Shown piece by piece: positions 24,508-34,800 of a stretch of DNA of 64,000 bases. Source of the stretch: Sarcocystis neurona. Taxonomy: Eukaryota; Apicomplexa; Conoidasida; Eucoccidiorida; Sarcocystidae. A model generated the notes under the pieces. The model saw only the letters and a program-made list of their open reading frames with translations. It was not told where the DNA came from and ran no database searches. Made by a program: the position numbers and the translations under genes. Each line of letters begins with the position of its first letter. The stretch's first letter is position 1. Location: positions 4,349,132-4,413,131 of the forward strand of contig KL647292.1 in assembly GCA_000727475.1 (NCBI GenBank). The letters are read 5' to 3'.

Positions 24508-25031
24508 GTAAGTCGCTTTCTACGGAGAAAAAAACACTAGCTCCTGTCACGTACGTCTCACGTACTTACTCGCGCATATTGAAGTATGCACCATTTTGGG
24601 AAAACTTCCATTTACGTACCACCGTACAAAAATTCCCGCCTGTTACGATGCAAATGGTTACGCGCAGAGTGATCACGCATGCCTTTTGCATACATAAAAT
24701 GTAACCTGAAGGCAAGTGTGAGATTACGTCATTGCTGCACTAGGAAGTACCTACGCCGGTAGATCACCTTTACACAACTTTCCCGCAAGAGCAGCTAAGT
24801 CAAGGTGGAAGGTTTTCAACTCGTGTATCGTGCCCTCCAATTCTTAGTCCGTGGAGAAGTATTTAAAAGCAGAGTCTAGCCTTCCGACACTCGTGTAGAG
24901 GTGCGCAAACTTGCTGCATTAAGGACATGTCTTGCCATTCAGCTGCTGGTGGAAAATTGACAGCATGCTGTCTCTTTCAATGTGGCCCCTGGCACGGTCC
25001 AAGACGTACCCTTCACGTTCACATCTACCAG

Positions 25032-25105
25032 CAAACTAGCCTGCCTCAACTATGCATCTCCGAGCACACGTAATACAGTCTCAGACAACGTTACCGTACA
25101 CATCA
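25032..25105 (+). CDS. exon of the plus-strand gene at 22.9-28.1 kb
   Basis: A 74-base exon between 'acgttcacatctaccag' and the consensus donor ATCA|GTAAGT. Codes 24 residues. In-phase 2 matches the preceding exon. The frame also reads on through the donor to a TGA at 25213-25215 with protein-like composition, so retention or a terminal exon is possible. Confidence 0.4.
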
Positions 25106-25443
25106 GTAAGTATCCTGATTCACAGAGAGGAGACGAAAACATTGTTCCACTATTTACTTTTCACCAAGAGAAGAATCGGAAGGGTGTATCCGTGTATGAA
25201 CTTGAATTTGGTTGAACCTGAGAGTGATTTGAGGGTAACTGACAGCAAGGTCAAAGCTCCCAATGCAGTTCCCATTGTGCGCCAGAAGGTGCGCCAGAAG
25301 GAAATTCTAAGGAAATTAGCACCGCGCAGAAACTTTGTGTGTTTCACAGGATGCTACGCTCTGTTTTTTTATTGGTAGGTGGAATAGGATACTACGGGAC
25401 GTTACATGTGGAACTGTAAAGTTTTGTTCAACAAAGACAACAG

Positions 25444-25750
25444 TTGTTCTTCCGGAGGAATGTATCTGGCGCCCACCCAGCTGTCAATAGATGTACAAGC
25501 GAGACTATTGTGGTCATCCCGTATTTCACGGGCCCCCCCCCCAGGCAATATTTACGACTGCAGAGCAATTTGACTCGCTATGTCAACATCGCAGTTGAAA
25601 CAACCTGCATTTCGACCCAAGTTTGGAAAAGCTTCATCGTGTCCCCCAAACACGGTCAAAGATTAGAAGACTTCCTCCCCTGGTCATTATATGAACCATG
25701 CGAAAACATCCTGATTACTAGCCGACTGCTACACAACCGGTACAAAGCTG
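25444..25750 (+). CDS. exon of the plus-strand gene at 22.9-28.1 kb, with a poly-C run
   Basis: Codes 102 whole residues from 'aaagacaacag' to the donor GCTG|GTACGT. Contains 'NLTRYVNIAVETTCISTQVW' and an aromatic/acidic stretch. A run of ten C at 25533-25542 sits inside; before it a second frame also looks coding. Its phases do not match the neighbouring exons as drawn. Confidence 0.4.
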
Positions 25751-25912
25751 GTACGTGCTTGTGAAAATGCCAGAATATGCATCAGTCCGCTGATGCCCGT
25801 ATGACCTCACCCACTGATGCATAACGACTTTGAAAAGGTTCACTCGATCATTTGGTGCCTACGCTTGAAATTTAACACAAGTATAACTCCGTGTACGTGC
25901 TGCCCCCGGAAG

Positions 25913-26119
25913 TGATGCATACGGCGATCCGAACGGTTCGGGGAGTGGAGGTGAAAATCTTCCACTCAAGAGCGAGCGGCAGGGGAGTGTACAGAGATTG
26001 TTCCATGAGCACATGACGGCTGCGTTAGAGTACGCTCGTGAAGGGCAGAGGACAGCACATATCCCCTTACCCAAGGATGTCAGATCTACGAGCGACGAAG
26101 TCGGTGTGTGCGCGGATGA
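25913..26119 (+). CDS. exon of the plus-strand gene at 22.9-28.1 kb
   Basis: Codes 68 residues: a Gly/Ser/Asn linker, then a helical segment ('SVQRLFHEHMTAALEYAREG') and an Asp/Ser-rich end. The donor is consensus (GATGA|GTAAGT). The acceptor is 'tgctgcccccggaag'. It is not an ATG-led frame, so it is easily missed. Strong coding character, family unknown. Confidence 0.5.
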
Positions 26120-27103
26120 GTAAGTTTGGCACCGGGGAAGCTTACGAGTGCAATAAATCTTTCAGGGCTGCCACGTATCCTTAAATATAGACCGACTGAA
26201 TAAGTGCAGCTTTAAAAAGGGCTGGAAAAGTTGAGCCCGGCAATGCAGGGTTTTTCTTATACACCTGACGCCGGGTCGCACATCTACCTTCCGTGTGCAT
26301 AGTTGCACACTGAGGCACAACATTCACTTGCACCTCAGTGTGCTTCATGGGGGGAAGAAACCGTTAACTGCAACGCTCTCAGAGGGTAAAAAGAGTAGCA
26401 AAGCGGCATTTTTACTTCAAAAGGAAAGACTTACTTCGGAAAAACAGGGGAAATAAGACGATCACCGCTTGCAATTCACCAGAGCTTCTGCGTCCGTACA
26501 CGGCGTTTCATCGCGAGCGGCGAAGTGGGGCGTGTTAACTGTCCAGGTTCACGCACCAGAAACTTATAGCCTTTTTTCGTTTACAGTCTGTCTGGTCTCC
26601 CTCAGTTGAGCAGCAGCAGGCCTTCATGATGGAAAACGCTGCATTACTGCGATAAACGATCGCTCGCGAGCCGACCGTGATGGCCCCCACGTGCTGCACC
26701 ATGACTGACACCAACCGCGCCCCGCCTCCCGTCAGCGTGCGCCGTGAAGAGCGGATCAGTGTGTGAACGAATTGATTGAGGAAGGAAACAGATCTCCACA
26801 GCACAATGAGACTCGTTCTTTAACAAGACTTCTCTGCATTTTTAATGGACCAGATACAGCCCGAAACGACGCATCTGGTTAGTTTTTTTGTTGTCTCCGA
26901 CCTGTAAGCTTATGTGAGGAAGCTCTTGACAGTCAAAAACGTCACACAAACTGCCATCCCAAAAACGTGAACGCCGCTCGACTTTATCGGCAAAATCGTG
27001 CGCTCTTCCTACTGTTTATCTCAGGACCTGTCTTGACACGTATCAACCGTCTGCTCAGTGTTTCCTCCGGCATACTGTGCCATTAGCGTTCCCCGGTAGG
27101 CAT

Positions 27104-27253
27104 ATGGATTTTGAGATAGAGGAGCTTCGGACCCAGACTGTGATCCGGAGGTTATCCGCCTATACACCTACCTCCCTGGACGTAATTACCAAAAGGCTGG
27201 ACATGTTTCATCTTCAGCTTACGCGGACTCTGGGTCGACCTTGCCATGGTTAA
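27104..27253 (+). CDS. possible exon of the plus-strand gene
   Basis: An ATG-led frame of 49 residues, helical and charged ('DFEIEELRTQTVIRRLSA', 'DVITKRLDMFHLQL'), ending at TAA just after a possible CATG|GTTAAA donor. Splicing to the next exon is not resolved. Confidence 0.35.
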   Translation: MDFEIEELRTQTVIRRLSAYTPTSLDVITKRLDMFHLQLTRTLGRPCHG

Positions 27254-27417
27254 AAGCGGACCGTGAAGTGGATCACCCCTGCCCCGAACGACCGGGCCTT
27301 CTTCAGATTCTTCGTTGGTACGTAGGTCGTTTGCAGTACATGATTGACAAGTAGGAGGAAGAGGCAAAAACCTACTTCAATGGGGTGCCCATGAGAAGGG
27401 ACTACTTTTGTCTTCAG

Positions 27418-27496
27418 TTGGAAATCATAACATTAAAACGTACTCCGGAGGAGGCGAACGCAACACTGCTTGTCCGTGCGCTTAGCTCTCCTGACC
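27418..27496 (+). CDS. exon of the plus-strand gene at 22.9-28.1 kb
   Basis: A 79-base exon with a textbook acceptor ('ctacttttgtcttcag') and a GTACGT donor. Codes 26 residues ('LEIITLKRTPEEANATLLV' and following). An exon just upstream ending near 27347 (containing 'ILRWYVGRLQYMID') probably precedes it. Confidence 0.42.
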
Positions 27497-27748
27497 GTAC
27501 GTCGTACCCAAGGATAACACGAAGATCCTCATGTCTGTGGACTTCTGCACATTCGACAAGAAGCGGGATTGTCAGAGTCTCGCTTCACCTGTGAATACAC
27601 ACTTGCTACAAGACTAATTTTTTAACCATCCTTCCCACCCCACTGATAGTCTTTCTGCAAACTTTTCCTGCAGGATACATGCGTGTGTGTGCAAGGCCAA
27701 CAGTGTATCATGTAAGTTGGACTAATTCAACGCAATCTTTAACGGCAG

Positions 27749-28075
27749 GTGTCCCCACATCAGAACATTCGACGACTGGGTGATTATCTTCTTGAAACGC
27801 ATCCCACGGGCGTGCCACGCGCGTTATCATTTTGTGTGACGCACCTGTCTTCCCGCTTGACACCAGAAGTGATCTACCCCCTTCGATACTTTTGTCACCT
27901 CAGTCGGTTCAGCAGCGGGGGTAGGCTGGAGGTCCTGAAATCTATTTTGGTTCGCGGTATTTGTGAAGATCGAACTCTACACGCCGTGCAGAAAAATGAT
28001 ATTCATGTGTCGACGTATAATTCTAAGCGCGATAGGATACACATGTTGAACCTCCCCTGCAATGGAGGGAGATAA
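27749..28075 (+). CDS. terminal exon of the plus-strand gene
   Basis: After the acceptor 'atctttaacggcag' the frame codes 108 residues and ends at TAA 28073-28075. The first 75 residues are mixed and helical ('LGDYLLETHPTGVPRALSF', 'VIYPLRYFCHLSRF', 'LEVLKSILVRGI'). This is alpha-solenoid-like in feel, but no family is recognisable. The phase to the preceding exon is off by one with the boundaries chosen, so one edge or an intermediate exon is wrong. Confidence 0.5.
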   Translation: MSPHQNIRRLGDYLLETHPTGVPRALSFCVTHLSSRLTPEVIYPLRYFCHLSRFSSGGRLEVLKSILVRGICEDRTLHAVQKNDIHVSTYNSKRDRIHMLNLPCNGGR

Positions 28076-28287
28076 AATTTATGACCACCTTTTAATTTCT
28101 GTGTTAAAGAGATGGTAAACACGAAATCTGAAGTAGGGACAGGAGCTGTCAGACCCAATGACACACTCGAGAAATCACCCTGGGACGCGAAAAATACAAC
28201 ACAGATGGAGGAACGCTTTCGGCTGATCAGCGACGATATTCTTGACTTTTTCGTCTAGCTCGACTAATTATAAGAGGTTTTTGGCTC

Positions 28288-28548
28288 ATGCGGATCTGCG
28301 TGTGGGAGACAGCCTACGTTGTTATTCACACGACAAATCTTGATGAGAACACAAGTTTTCATGAGGCTGACGGTACGCCTCGCACACCCGATTACGTCGC
28401 GGGTGGCATGGAGTTCAGGTGGACATTGACCAAGGGAAGGACGAAACCGTCATTACACGTTCTGAAAAGAAGACTACGGAATTTTTCCCCAGAGGGCATA
28501 CTGCAGTGCAGCGGTTGGATCGTCCTTTTATCCTTTGTCTCTCTGTAG
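28288..28548 (+). CDS. small ORF at the boundary, unknown
   Basis: ATG-led frame of 86 codons just before the triplet-rich region, mixed composition. It lies in what may be promoter or leader sequence of the gene starting at 28936. No splice signals decide the matter. Confidence 0.2.
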   Translation: MRICVWETAYVVIHTTNLDENTSFHEADGTPRTPDYVAGGMEFRWTLTKGRTKPSLHVLKRRLRNFSPEGILQCSGWIVLLSFVSL

Positions 28549-28935
28549 TCTCTGTCAGCCCAAGTCCCACCCTGGCATTTTTCCTGCCCTCCCTTCCTCC
28601 ATTTTTTCGCACGTCTCTTCTATCTTGGCTTTTCCTGCGGTGTTTCTCCGCATCCACCTCTTGGACCCGTTTTTGTACTCCCACACGCGTTCTTCCTGTG
28701 TTCCTGGCCGACTGACTTCCGTTCGGGAGCATCATTCCGCTTCACCCGTATATCGTTACTTGTGGCGCAATCATTTTTGCGACTCGTTCCTTCTCTCCTT
28801 CGGCTTGTTCGTTAGACATTTAGCAGTGTGTGCAGCGTTTTTCTTATTCCTCCTTCGTCTTCTTTCTTGTCCGGTTCTTGTTTGTCGCCTGTGCGCTTTT
28901 CCCTCCTCCCTTCTCCCTACTTTTTTGTTTCCACC

Positions 28936-29482
28936 ATGGCAAGACATGCGTCATCTTCGACTACCTTTCTCCCTGTTCGAAGGAAAGTGAACCAGGAACG
29001 CGACTTTCTCCTTCCCCTGACAACCAGCAACAAACCTCTTTCAGACAGCCGTTCAAGCAGCAGACTCTCGCCTGCTGGCGTGACACCTGCTTGCACGACA
29101 CCGGCTGGCGTGACATCTGCTGGTCTACGAGCGTCCCCTTCCCCGCTGCTGCAGACCCCTCCACGTAGAAATTCACCTGCGTCGCCGGCTCCCGCTTCGC
29201 AGGGCCGCCGAAGTGCTTCGGCAGCATCTCAGCAGCACCGACACTCTCGAGTGCAAGCAAAACAGCAGCAGCAGCGCCGGGACGAATTTCGTAGAATAAC
29301 CACTGGGGTTCAGCGCATGCTACACCAGCAGGTCGTGTGCCAGCAGCACCTGCTGCACCAACAACGCCGGGACCTTACGAGCACATACGCTTCTACAGGA
29401 AATGCCGAGATAATTACGTCTGGCGCGACTTTTGGCGCACGTACAAGTGGACGTCTGTCCACCGTCACAGGCAAAATCAGAG
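28936..29482 (+). CDS. exon 1 of a proposed five-exon gene: basic, Gln/Ser/Ala-rich N-terminus
   Basis: ATG in the best start context of the window (CCACCATGG), preceded by a long pyrimidine-rich leader. Codes 182 residues: Ser/Thr/Arg-rich, then short imperfect repeats of Ser/Thr-Pro-Ala-Gly-Val-Thr, then a Gln/Arg-rich basic part with a Gln4 tract. Ends at a consensus donor (AGAG|GTAAGT) in phase 1. The five exons proposed total 1,524 bases, an exact multiple of three with one terminal stop. This is a hydrophilic, probably cytosolic or nuclear-facing N-terminus ahead of a possible membrane part. Function unknown. Confidence 0.5.
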
Positions 29483-30451
29483 GTAAGTCTTGCACAGAGC
29501 ACGTGACGACCACGTATTTGTCTTTCTTCCTCCCTGTCACAAGTTTTCTCTCTTTGTGTCTGCCTCTCGGACTGTGGACAAATATACGTCTTAGTAATGT
29601 AGAGACGGTCTCCAGGGCGGAGTGTGATACGCCTTCTGCATCTTATCTGCCATCCGCTCACAAGTCAACGCCTCTTCTCGCAGGCCCATAAAGACTGTTG
29701 GGTACGACTAGAATTGCTTCTGCACCTTGCCTCCGCATGCGCCTCGCAAGCCCGCGCTCGACGGTGTTACGACCTTGTGTTTGGGCCTGTCGGAGGGTGC
29801 AAAGAAGACTGTGGACCACCTTGTTCAAACTCTCCATCTCTCTATCTCCCTCTCGCCCTTCTCTCTCTCTCCCTGCAGAAACATACATGTAAATACATGT
29901 ATAGACGATGACAGACACACACACCTCCGTACATGCCCTGGAGCCGGGACCTACGAATTATGTGTTGCCATGCAGTTGTGGACGTGATTTGAAATTTTGT
30001 CTCTGTGTAAGACCCGTCCTTCGTGCCCCCAGTACTTCACTTTATTTTATTTGCACCAATGCAAGCGCCTTGCAGCACCACCGCAAAAAACTCTTCGGCT
30101 TCTGTCGCTCTTTCTGCGTGCGTTCCACAGTCCTGTTCGCTGTCGGCTGACCCGGGCTTTCCCAAGGATATGTACATGTGTGTTATCCCCCAGCCTGCGA
30201 AGCAAATCCCCACACACGCATATCGACCGCTATGTGTGTGTATACGTACGTGCACTCGGGGACGAGGGCTCGTATATAACTATACTTGTATGCGTCTGTC
30301 GAAGACCGTCTGCAGCAGCGGCTTCCTTATGTGACGAAGACTTCCCAGTTTCCCTTGCGAAACAGAAAATGTGTTTGTTGCTGGACACTCGACGAGCCTA
30401 CAGGAGAGGATTCTCCTCGACTATTTGCTGCTGTTAACTGCCACACAACAG

Positions 30452-30544
30452 GTCCTTGGGCCCTTGCTGTCGCTGCTGCTGCTGTCGCTGCCGTTGCTGT
30501 GGCTGCCGGTGCTGTGACTTTTATTGCTCCCGCTGCAGCAGTAC
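30452..30544 (+). CDS. exon 2 (possible): Ala/Val-rich hydrophobic segment
   Basis: A 93-base symmetric exon (phase 1 in and out) after 'gccacacaacag', ending before GTACGTG. Codes one stretch of about 30 Ala/Val/Gly residues long enough to span a membrane. Because it is symmetric it could be skipped without breaking frame, and a GCT-repeat read by chance would look similar. Confidence 0.3.
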
Positions 30545-30984
30545 GTACGTGACTGTTGCTTTGGCTTTTCACTGCTGCTACGCTGGCCGTGATGCTGCTG
30601 CAGGTGTGTATCTGTGTGTCTTTCCGATGTTTCCTTTTGAGGCCAGCTTGACTGCATCTTCTTTTCCCATTGCCCCTGCGTGGCGTCACCGCGTGCTGCA
30701 GCGGACTCCTGGTTTTTCGTTTCCTTCCTGCATGCTTCTGAGAGGCCTCCTTCCCTTTCGTCCCACTGCCTGCACTTCACGTTCTCTCTTTCGTTTGTAT
30801 TCAGCCACCGCGTGTCTAAGCTCTTCTCTCGTCTTCTGTGTCTATATCTCCACATTTCTCTACCCTCTGTTCACGCCCTTCATCCTCGCTTCCCCTTTTT
30901 CTTTGTCCGTCTTCTTTTCGTTCCGGTCTCCTTCATCTCTCTCTGCGTCCCGTTCTCTTTCTTTTCTCTCTTTGCGTGATGCAG

Positions 30985-31119
30985 GCACGCTCGTAGAGCT
31001 GCCCCAAAAGTTGCAACGATGGGCAGAGCATTTCCACGAGAAGTCGTACTCTGCCGCTTCATATATCATCCGCATCTTTGGCGTGGAGGCCTTGATTATG
31101 GGAGCCAATGCCTGCCTCG
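30985..31119 (+). CDS. exon 3: helical exon of the five-exon gene
   Basis: Clear splice sites ('tgcgtgatgcag' and CTCG|GTAAAG). Codes 44 residues with real protein character ('TLVELPQKLQRWAEHF', 'SAASYIIRIFGVEALIM'), free of triplet repeats, in contrast to its surroundings. Phase 1 in and out. The most convincing part of this gene; no family recognised. Confidence 0.6.
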
Positions 31120-31469
31120 GTAAAGCATTCTACACAAAATACGCGTCCAGAGACAAAGCCGCCTATTTACATATGCGTGGAGTTGAGCGCGTGCATTTGC
31201 CCATACGTATGTGTATATATTCACGTGCGCGTGTGTGCAGATGCTTATACCACGATTTCCCTTGTCATTGGCCCGCACGTAGGATCTGCCGTGTAGCGCT
31301 TCTTATGTGTGAGCTTATGAAAGGAAGCAGGGACAGATACTGAGAAGAAGATTAGGAGGAAAAGTATATCAGCCTGTCTTTTGCCCCACTTTTTCTGGTC
31401 ACCGTTTCTTTCCTTGGGTGTCTTCACCTGTGCCTCTGCAGCAGGGAACTGTACACATACACAGACACA

Positions 31470-31488
31470 CACACACACACACACACAC
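31470..31488. repeat. CA microsatellite
   Basis: An uninterrupted (CA)n run followed by gtgtgtctgtctctgtc, in an intron of the five-exon gene. Confidence 0.85.
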
Positions 31489-31794
31489 GTGTGTCTGTCT
31501 CTGTCAGTCTGTCTATATACGACTATGCTTTTTCTTCTCTTCTTCTTTCTGTCTCTCTCTACGTGGGTCCCCCTCTGATACGCTTTTGTTGAACCAGAAG
31601 CTTTTGGCGCTGCCCTCGCTCTCTGCTCCTTCTTCTGAGCTACTCCTTCTGCTGCTCAAATGCTTCTTGATAAGGCTGGCTCGCCCTCGTTCTTGTCTTT
31701 ACAAATTCGTTTCTCTTGCTCGCGTCTCTCTGCTGTTATTGCTGACGATAGTGGTGCTCGTCGGTCTGCACCGTCGCCGTGGTAGCTGCTGCTG

Positions 31795-32080
31795 TCAGCG
31801 TGATGCTGCTACTGCTTGCTGCTGCTCCTGTCGCTGCTGCTTTGCCTGTTGCTGCTGCTATTCCTGTTGCTACTGCTGTTCCCGTTGCTGCTGGCATCCC
31901 TGTTGCTGCCGCCACCCACGTCGCTGCCCCTATTTCTGTTGCTGCTGCAATTCCTGCTGCTGTCGCTGCTGCTACTGCTGCAACAACGGTCGCGCAGGGG
32001 CTACGGACGTGGCCTCAGTGTTCCTGCGGTGGCTGTTGCACTTGCTGCGCTTGCTGGTGCTGTTCCTGCAGCGGCACCCG
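31795..32080. repeat. GCT/CTG triplet-rich tract
   Basis: About 285 bases of degenerate tgctgctgctg with ccctgttgctgctg units. All three plus frames are open or nearly so (Ala/Val-, Leu- and Cys-rich readings). I treat it as intronic in the gene model, but it may be coding. Confidence 0.7.
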
Positions 32081-32179
32081 TGGCTCTTTTCTTAAGCCAG
32101 TTGATCTGCTTCCTCTGCTTTTGCACACCCGTGTACTACATTTTTGTATATCTCTCTGTTGCTCTCTTTTCCTCTGTAG

Positions 32180-32309
32180 ACGCGCACCCGTCGCCAGTGG
32201 GGGCGTTGACCGACTGGGCTGCAACTGCTGCTGTTGTGCCCCTGTTGCGGCGGCTGCTGCTGTTTCTGCTGCTGCTGCTGCTGCTGCATGTACAGGAGCT
32301 GCGCTACTT
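32180..32309 (+). CDS. exon 4: Leu-rich hydrophobic exon of the five-exon gene
   Basis: Acceptor 'ctctcttttcctctgtag', donor TACTT|GTAAGT. Codes 43 residues: a short polar start, then about 20 mostly Leu residues from a CTG run, then 'HVQELRY'. In-phase 1 fits exon 3. If the donor is not used the frame ends at a TAA overlapping it. The Leu run could be a membrane span. Confidence 0.5.
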
Positions 32310-32634
32310 GTAAGTCTGACATACACCATCAGGACGCGAGGGTACTACATATGGAGTCCGTCGGGCTTTCTTGCGTGGAACGGCTTCCTGTTGACAACGC
32401 TGTTACGAGGCTTCTTCTTCGGCTGCTGTTGCCGTCTCCTTCGTCTCGCCTACTACTATTGGGGTAGGAGCGGCGGCCCTGCTGCTATTTTTCTTCCACA
32501 CACCTACACACGTGCAGTTGTTCTAAAAGCCTCGACGACCGGCGGGTGTTTGCGTGGCGTCGTGTCATGGACGCGTCTCCCTACCCCGCCCTTCCCCGTC
32601 CCACGCCCGCCTGTCTCGTCCTGTCCGCATGTAG

Positions 32635-33253
32635 ACGTCCGTCCGCAGTATTTCACGTCTGCAAAGGAAAACGCCCAAACTTTTCTTCTTCGACAAGAAA
32701 GCGGGACACAGTTTTTCATCTTTTGCTTGACGTGCATCTTCTCCTTAAGCAAATGTTTCATCGGGAAGGTCGTCAAGGAACATCCACCCGACAACTCCTC
32801 GGGGACTCTGCTGCAATGAGTCACGCTGCTGCTAGTATATATTATCACCTCTCTTCCTACTCCTGCGTGTCTTCCTCCTCCTGCGTGTCTTCCTCCTCCT
32901 GCGTGTCTTCCTCCGCCTGCATTTCTTCCTCCGCCTGCATTTCTTCCTCCGCCTGCATTTCTTCGTCCGCCTGCATTTCTTCTTCCTCCCCCTCGTTACT
33001 TCTTCCTGCCACTACCGCTGTGTTCCGTCAACTTCCACTCCCTCGACGCTTCCTGCATGAGGAAAGTCAACCACCACGTCCACTGGCAAGAGAAGAACAC
33101 CTAAAACTAAAAGAAACTTCTATTTCGATGATATCGTTGGTCTTCTACTACTATCACGACTCTCACTTTAACTCTTCTCTTTGTCCTCCTCCTGCGACTA
33201 CTACCGCCACTACTACTATTAATATTCTACTACTATCAATCCCCGTGCTGTAA
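32635..33253 (+). CDS. exon 5 (terminal): basic segment, hexapeptide repeats, Ser/Thr-rich tail
   Basis: Begins after 'ctgtccgcatgtag' with one leading base, matching exon 4, and runs 205 codons to TAA 33251-33253. Basic at first ('GKRPNFSSSTRKRDTVFH'), then about seven in-frame hexapeptide repeats (Cys-Val/Ile-Ser-Ser-Ser-Ser/Ala), then basic and Thr-rich sequence. Another plus frame stays open to 32819 with a hydrophobic end and is an alternative C-terminus. Confidence 0.38.
32873..32985. repeat. 18-bp tandem repeat coding a hexapeptide
   Basis: About seven copies of tgc[g/a]t[g/t]tcttcctcc[t/g]cc. Within the proposed exon 5 it reads Cys-Val/Ile-Ser-Ser-Ser-Ser/Ala. The first copies use Val-Ser, the later ones Ile-Ala. 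Confidence 0.85.
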
Positions 33254-33735
33254 ATCTTCTGTCCCTACTACTACTACTGCTGCCACTACTTTTAATTAGT
33301 ACTACTACTAGTAGTAGGACCACTACTACTACTATCCTACTCTTATCACTACTCTTGCTTGAACTCTTCTACTTCTACTGCCAATACTACTACTAGTAGT
33401 ACCACTACTAATACTACTGGGATCCTACTCCTGTTTCAACTGTTCTTGCATTAACTCTTCTAGTGCAACTCCTGGCACTACTACTACTACTACCAGTACT
33501 GCTACCACTGGTGCTACTACTAATTTGAGTCGTACTACTAGTCGTACACCTGCTAAGACTGTCACTACTGCTACTACCACTATTAGTGGCACCAGTATAA
33601 ATACTATCACGCCCACAATGCTATTACTACTATTATTTGAGCAACTATAATTACCACTATTACTACTACTGCTACGACTACTACTGCTACTACCAGTAGG
33701 AGTATTCCTAGGACTGCTACTATAAGAGTATCTTG
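33185..33735. repeat. degenerate ACT/AGT triplet region with palindromes
   Basis: About 550 bases of (act)n and (agt)n blocks that switch orientation, creating perfect palindromes at 33302-33317 and 33388-33401. Translations in most frames are Thr-, Tyr-, Leu- or Ser-rich repeats. No gene supported. Confidence 0.85.
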
Positions 33736-34264
33736 TGATACTACGACCGCGCGGTGACTGGTAGTGCTCGTACTGCATACGACTCGGTCGATATCTACAC
33801 AAAACAAAGAACTACTCCTTCACGAAATTTATGATGTGTGTCACTTCTTGGTCTTCGACTTTCTGACCGTTCGACACTTCCTCCCGCTATTTTAGAGCAG
33901 TGTCGCAGCGTTTCCTTCCCCTCTGTCTCTCGCGATGCTCTTCCGCCAACGCAGTTCCTCTTCGGGTGCGACCGTAGACGTGTGCGCGCAGACTATTTTC
34001 TCTGCTGCGCTAGCGACTCCGTCTGTCGCCTTTGTTCGCGGAGACGGGGAGATGGGTGGAGAACATGGAGAAAGAGGGAGAAGGGAGAGGAGGAAAAGAG
34101 AAGATCGGGGCGGGAAAGCGAGAGAAGGAAGTGACAACGAAAGAGCAACGTCGAAAAAATTTCACAAATACAAAAGTGTTGAAGAGACACGGTGCTGGGG
34201 TGTCTTCTGCTGCTGCTCTTCGGTCACAGCCCTACAGTGCTACGCATCCTCTGCATGCCACTCC

Positions 34265-34800
34265 GCTATATATATATATATCTATATATATGTATATATA
34301 TGTACACACATGTGTGTGTGTGTGTGTCGGATGCGTGTCTCTTTCTATTTCGTTAAAAAGTGCGCGTGTGTCTGTCTCCCTGCAGACGCACGTATAGTTT
34401 TAATCACGCGTACGAAATATATGTGCATATGTGTGGATGTCAGCAGGCACCATCCTTCTATACGAACATATATATATGTGGGCGTATATTTGTGAGTATT
34501 AATGTGAAAAAGGTAAACAGGTACGTGTGGATATATCTCTGTATATCTGTAAACAGGCGTCATCCTTGTATGGGCATATACATGTGTATACATTTATCTC
34601 TATGCATACGTAAGCCTGTATCATTCTCTCTCTCTATATATACATATATATGTATCTCTATGAATATGTACGCTTGTGTCATTCTCTCTCTCTATATACA
34701 CGTATCTATATACACGTGTGTAAGTGTGCCTCTTTCTCTGTCTCTATCTCCCTGGTTATATACATATATACATATATATAAATAGTTCTATACATATGCG
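34265..34800. repeat. TA/TG/TC microsatellite cluster
   Basis: Short runs of tatata, tgtgtg and tctctc with intervening gtacgcttgtgtcattctctctctc-type copies. At least two copies of a block ending 'cattctctctctctatata' are seen near 34620 and 34680. Non-coding. Confidence 0.75.

Noticed and set aside
25150..25347. Minus-strand exon candidate containing 'RISFWRTFWRTMGTALGAL'
   Set aside because: The plus strand over the same bases is charged and protein-like, and fits neighbouring plus-strand exons with consensus donors. The minus reading has no partner exons.
26535..26804. Minus frame of 89 codons at 26.5-26.8 kb
   Set aside because: Lies between well-supported plus-strand exons. No matching minus-strand exon nearby; probably an antisense coincidence.
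28415..28735. Minus frame, Arg/Lys/Glu-rich, 106 codons
   Set aside because: Antisense of the pyrimidine-rich leader of the gene starting at 28936, which gives Arg/Glu/Lys codons by composition.
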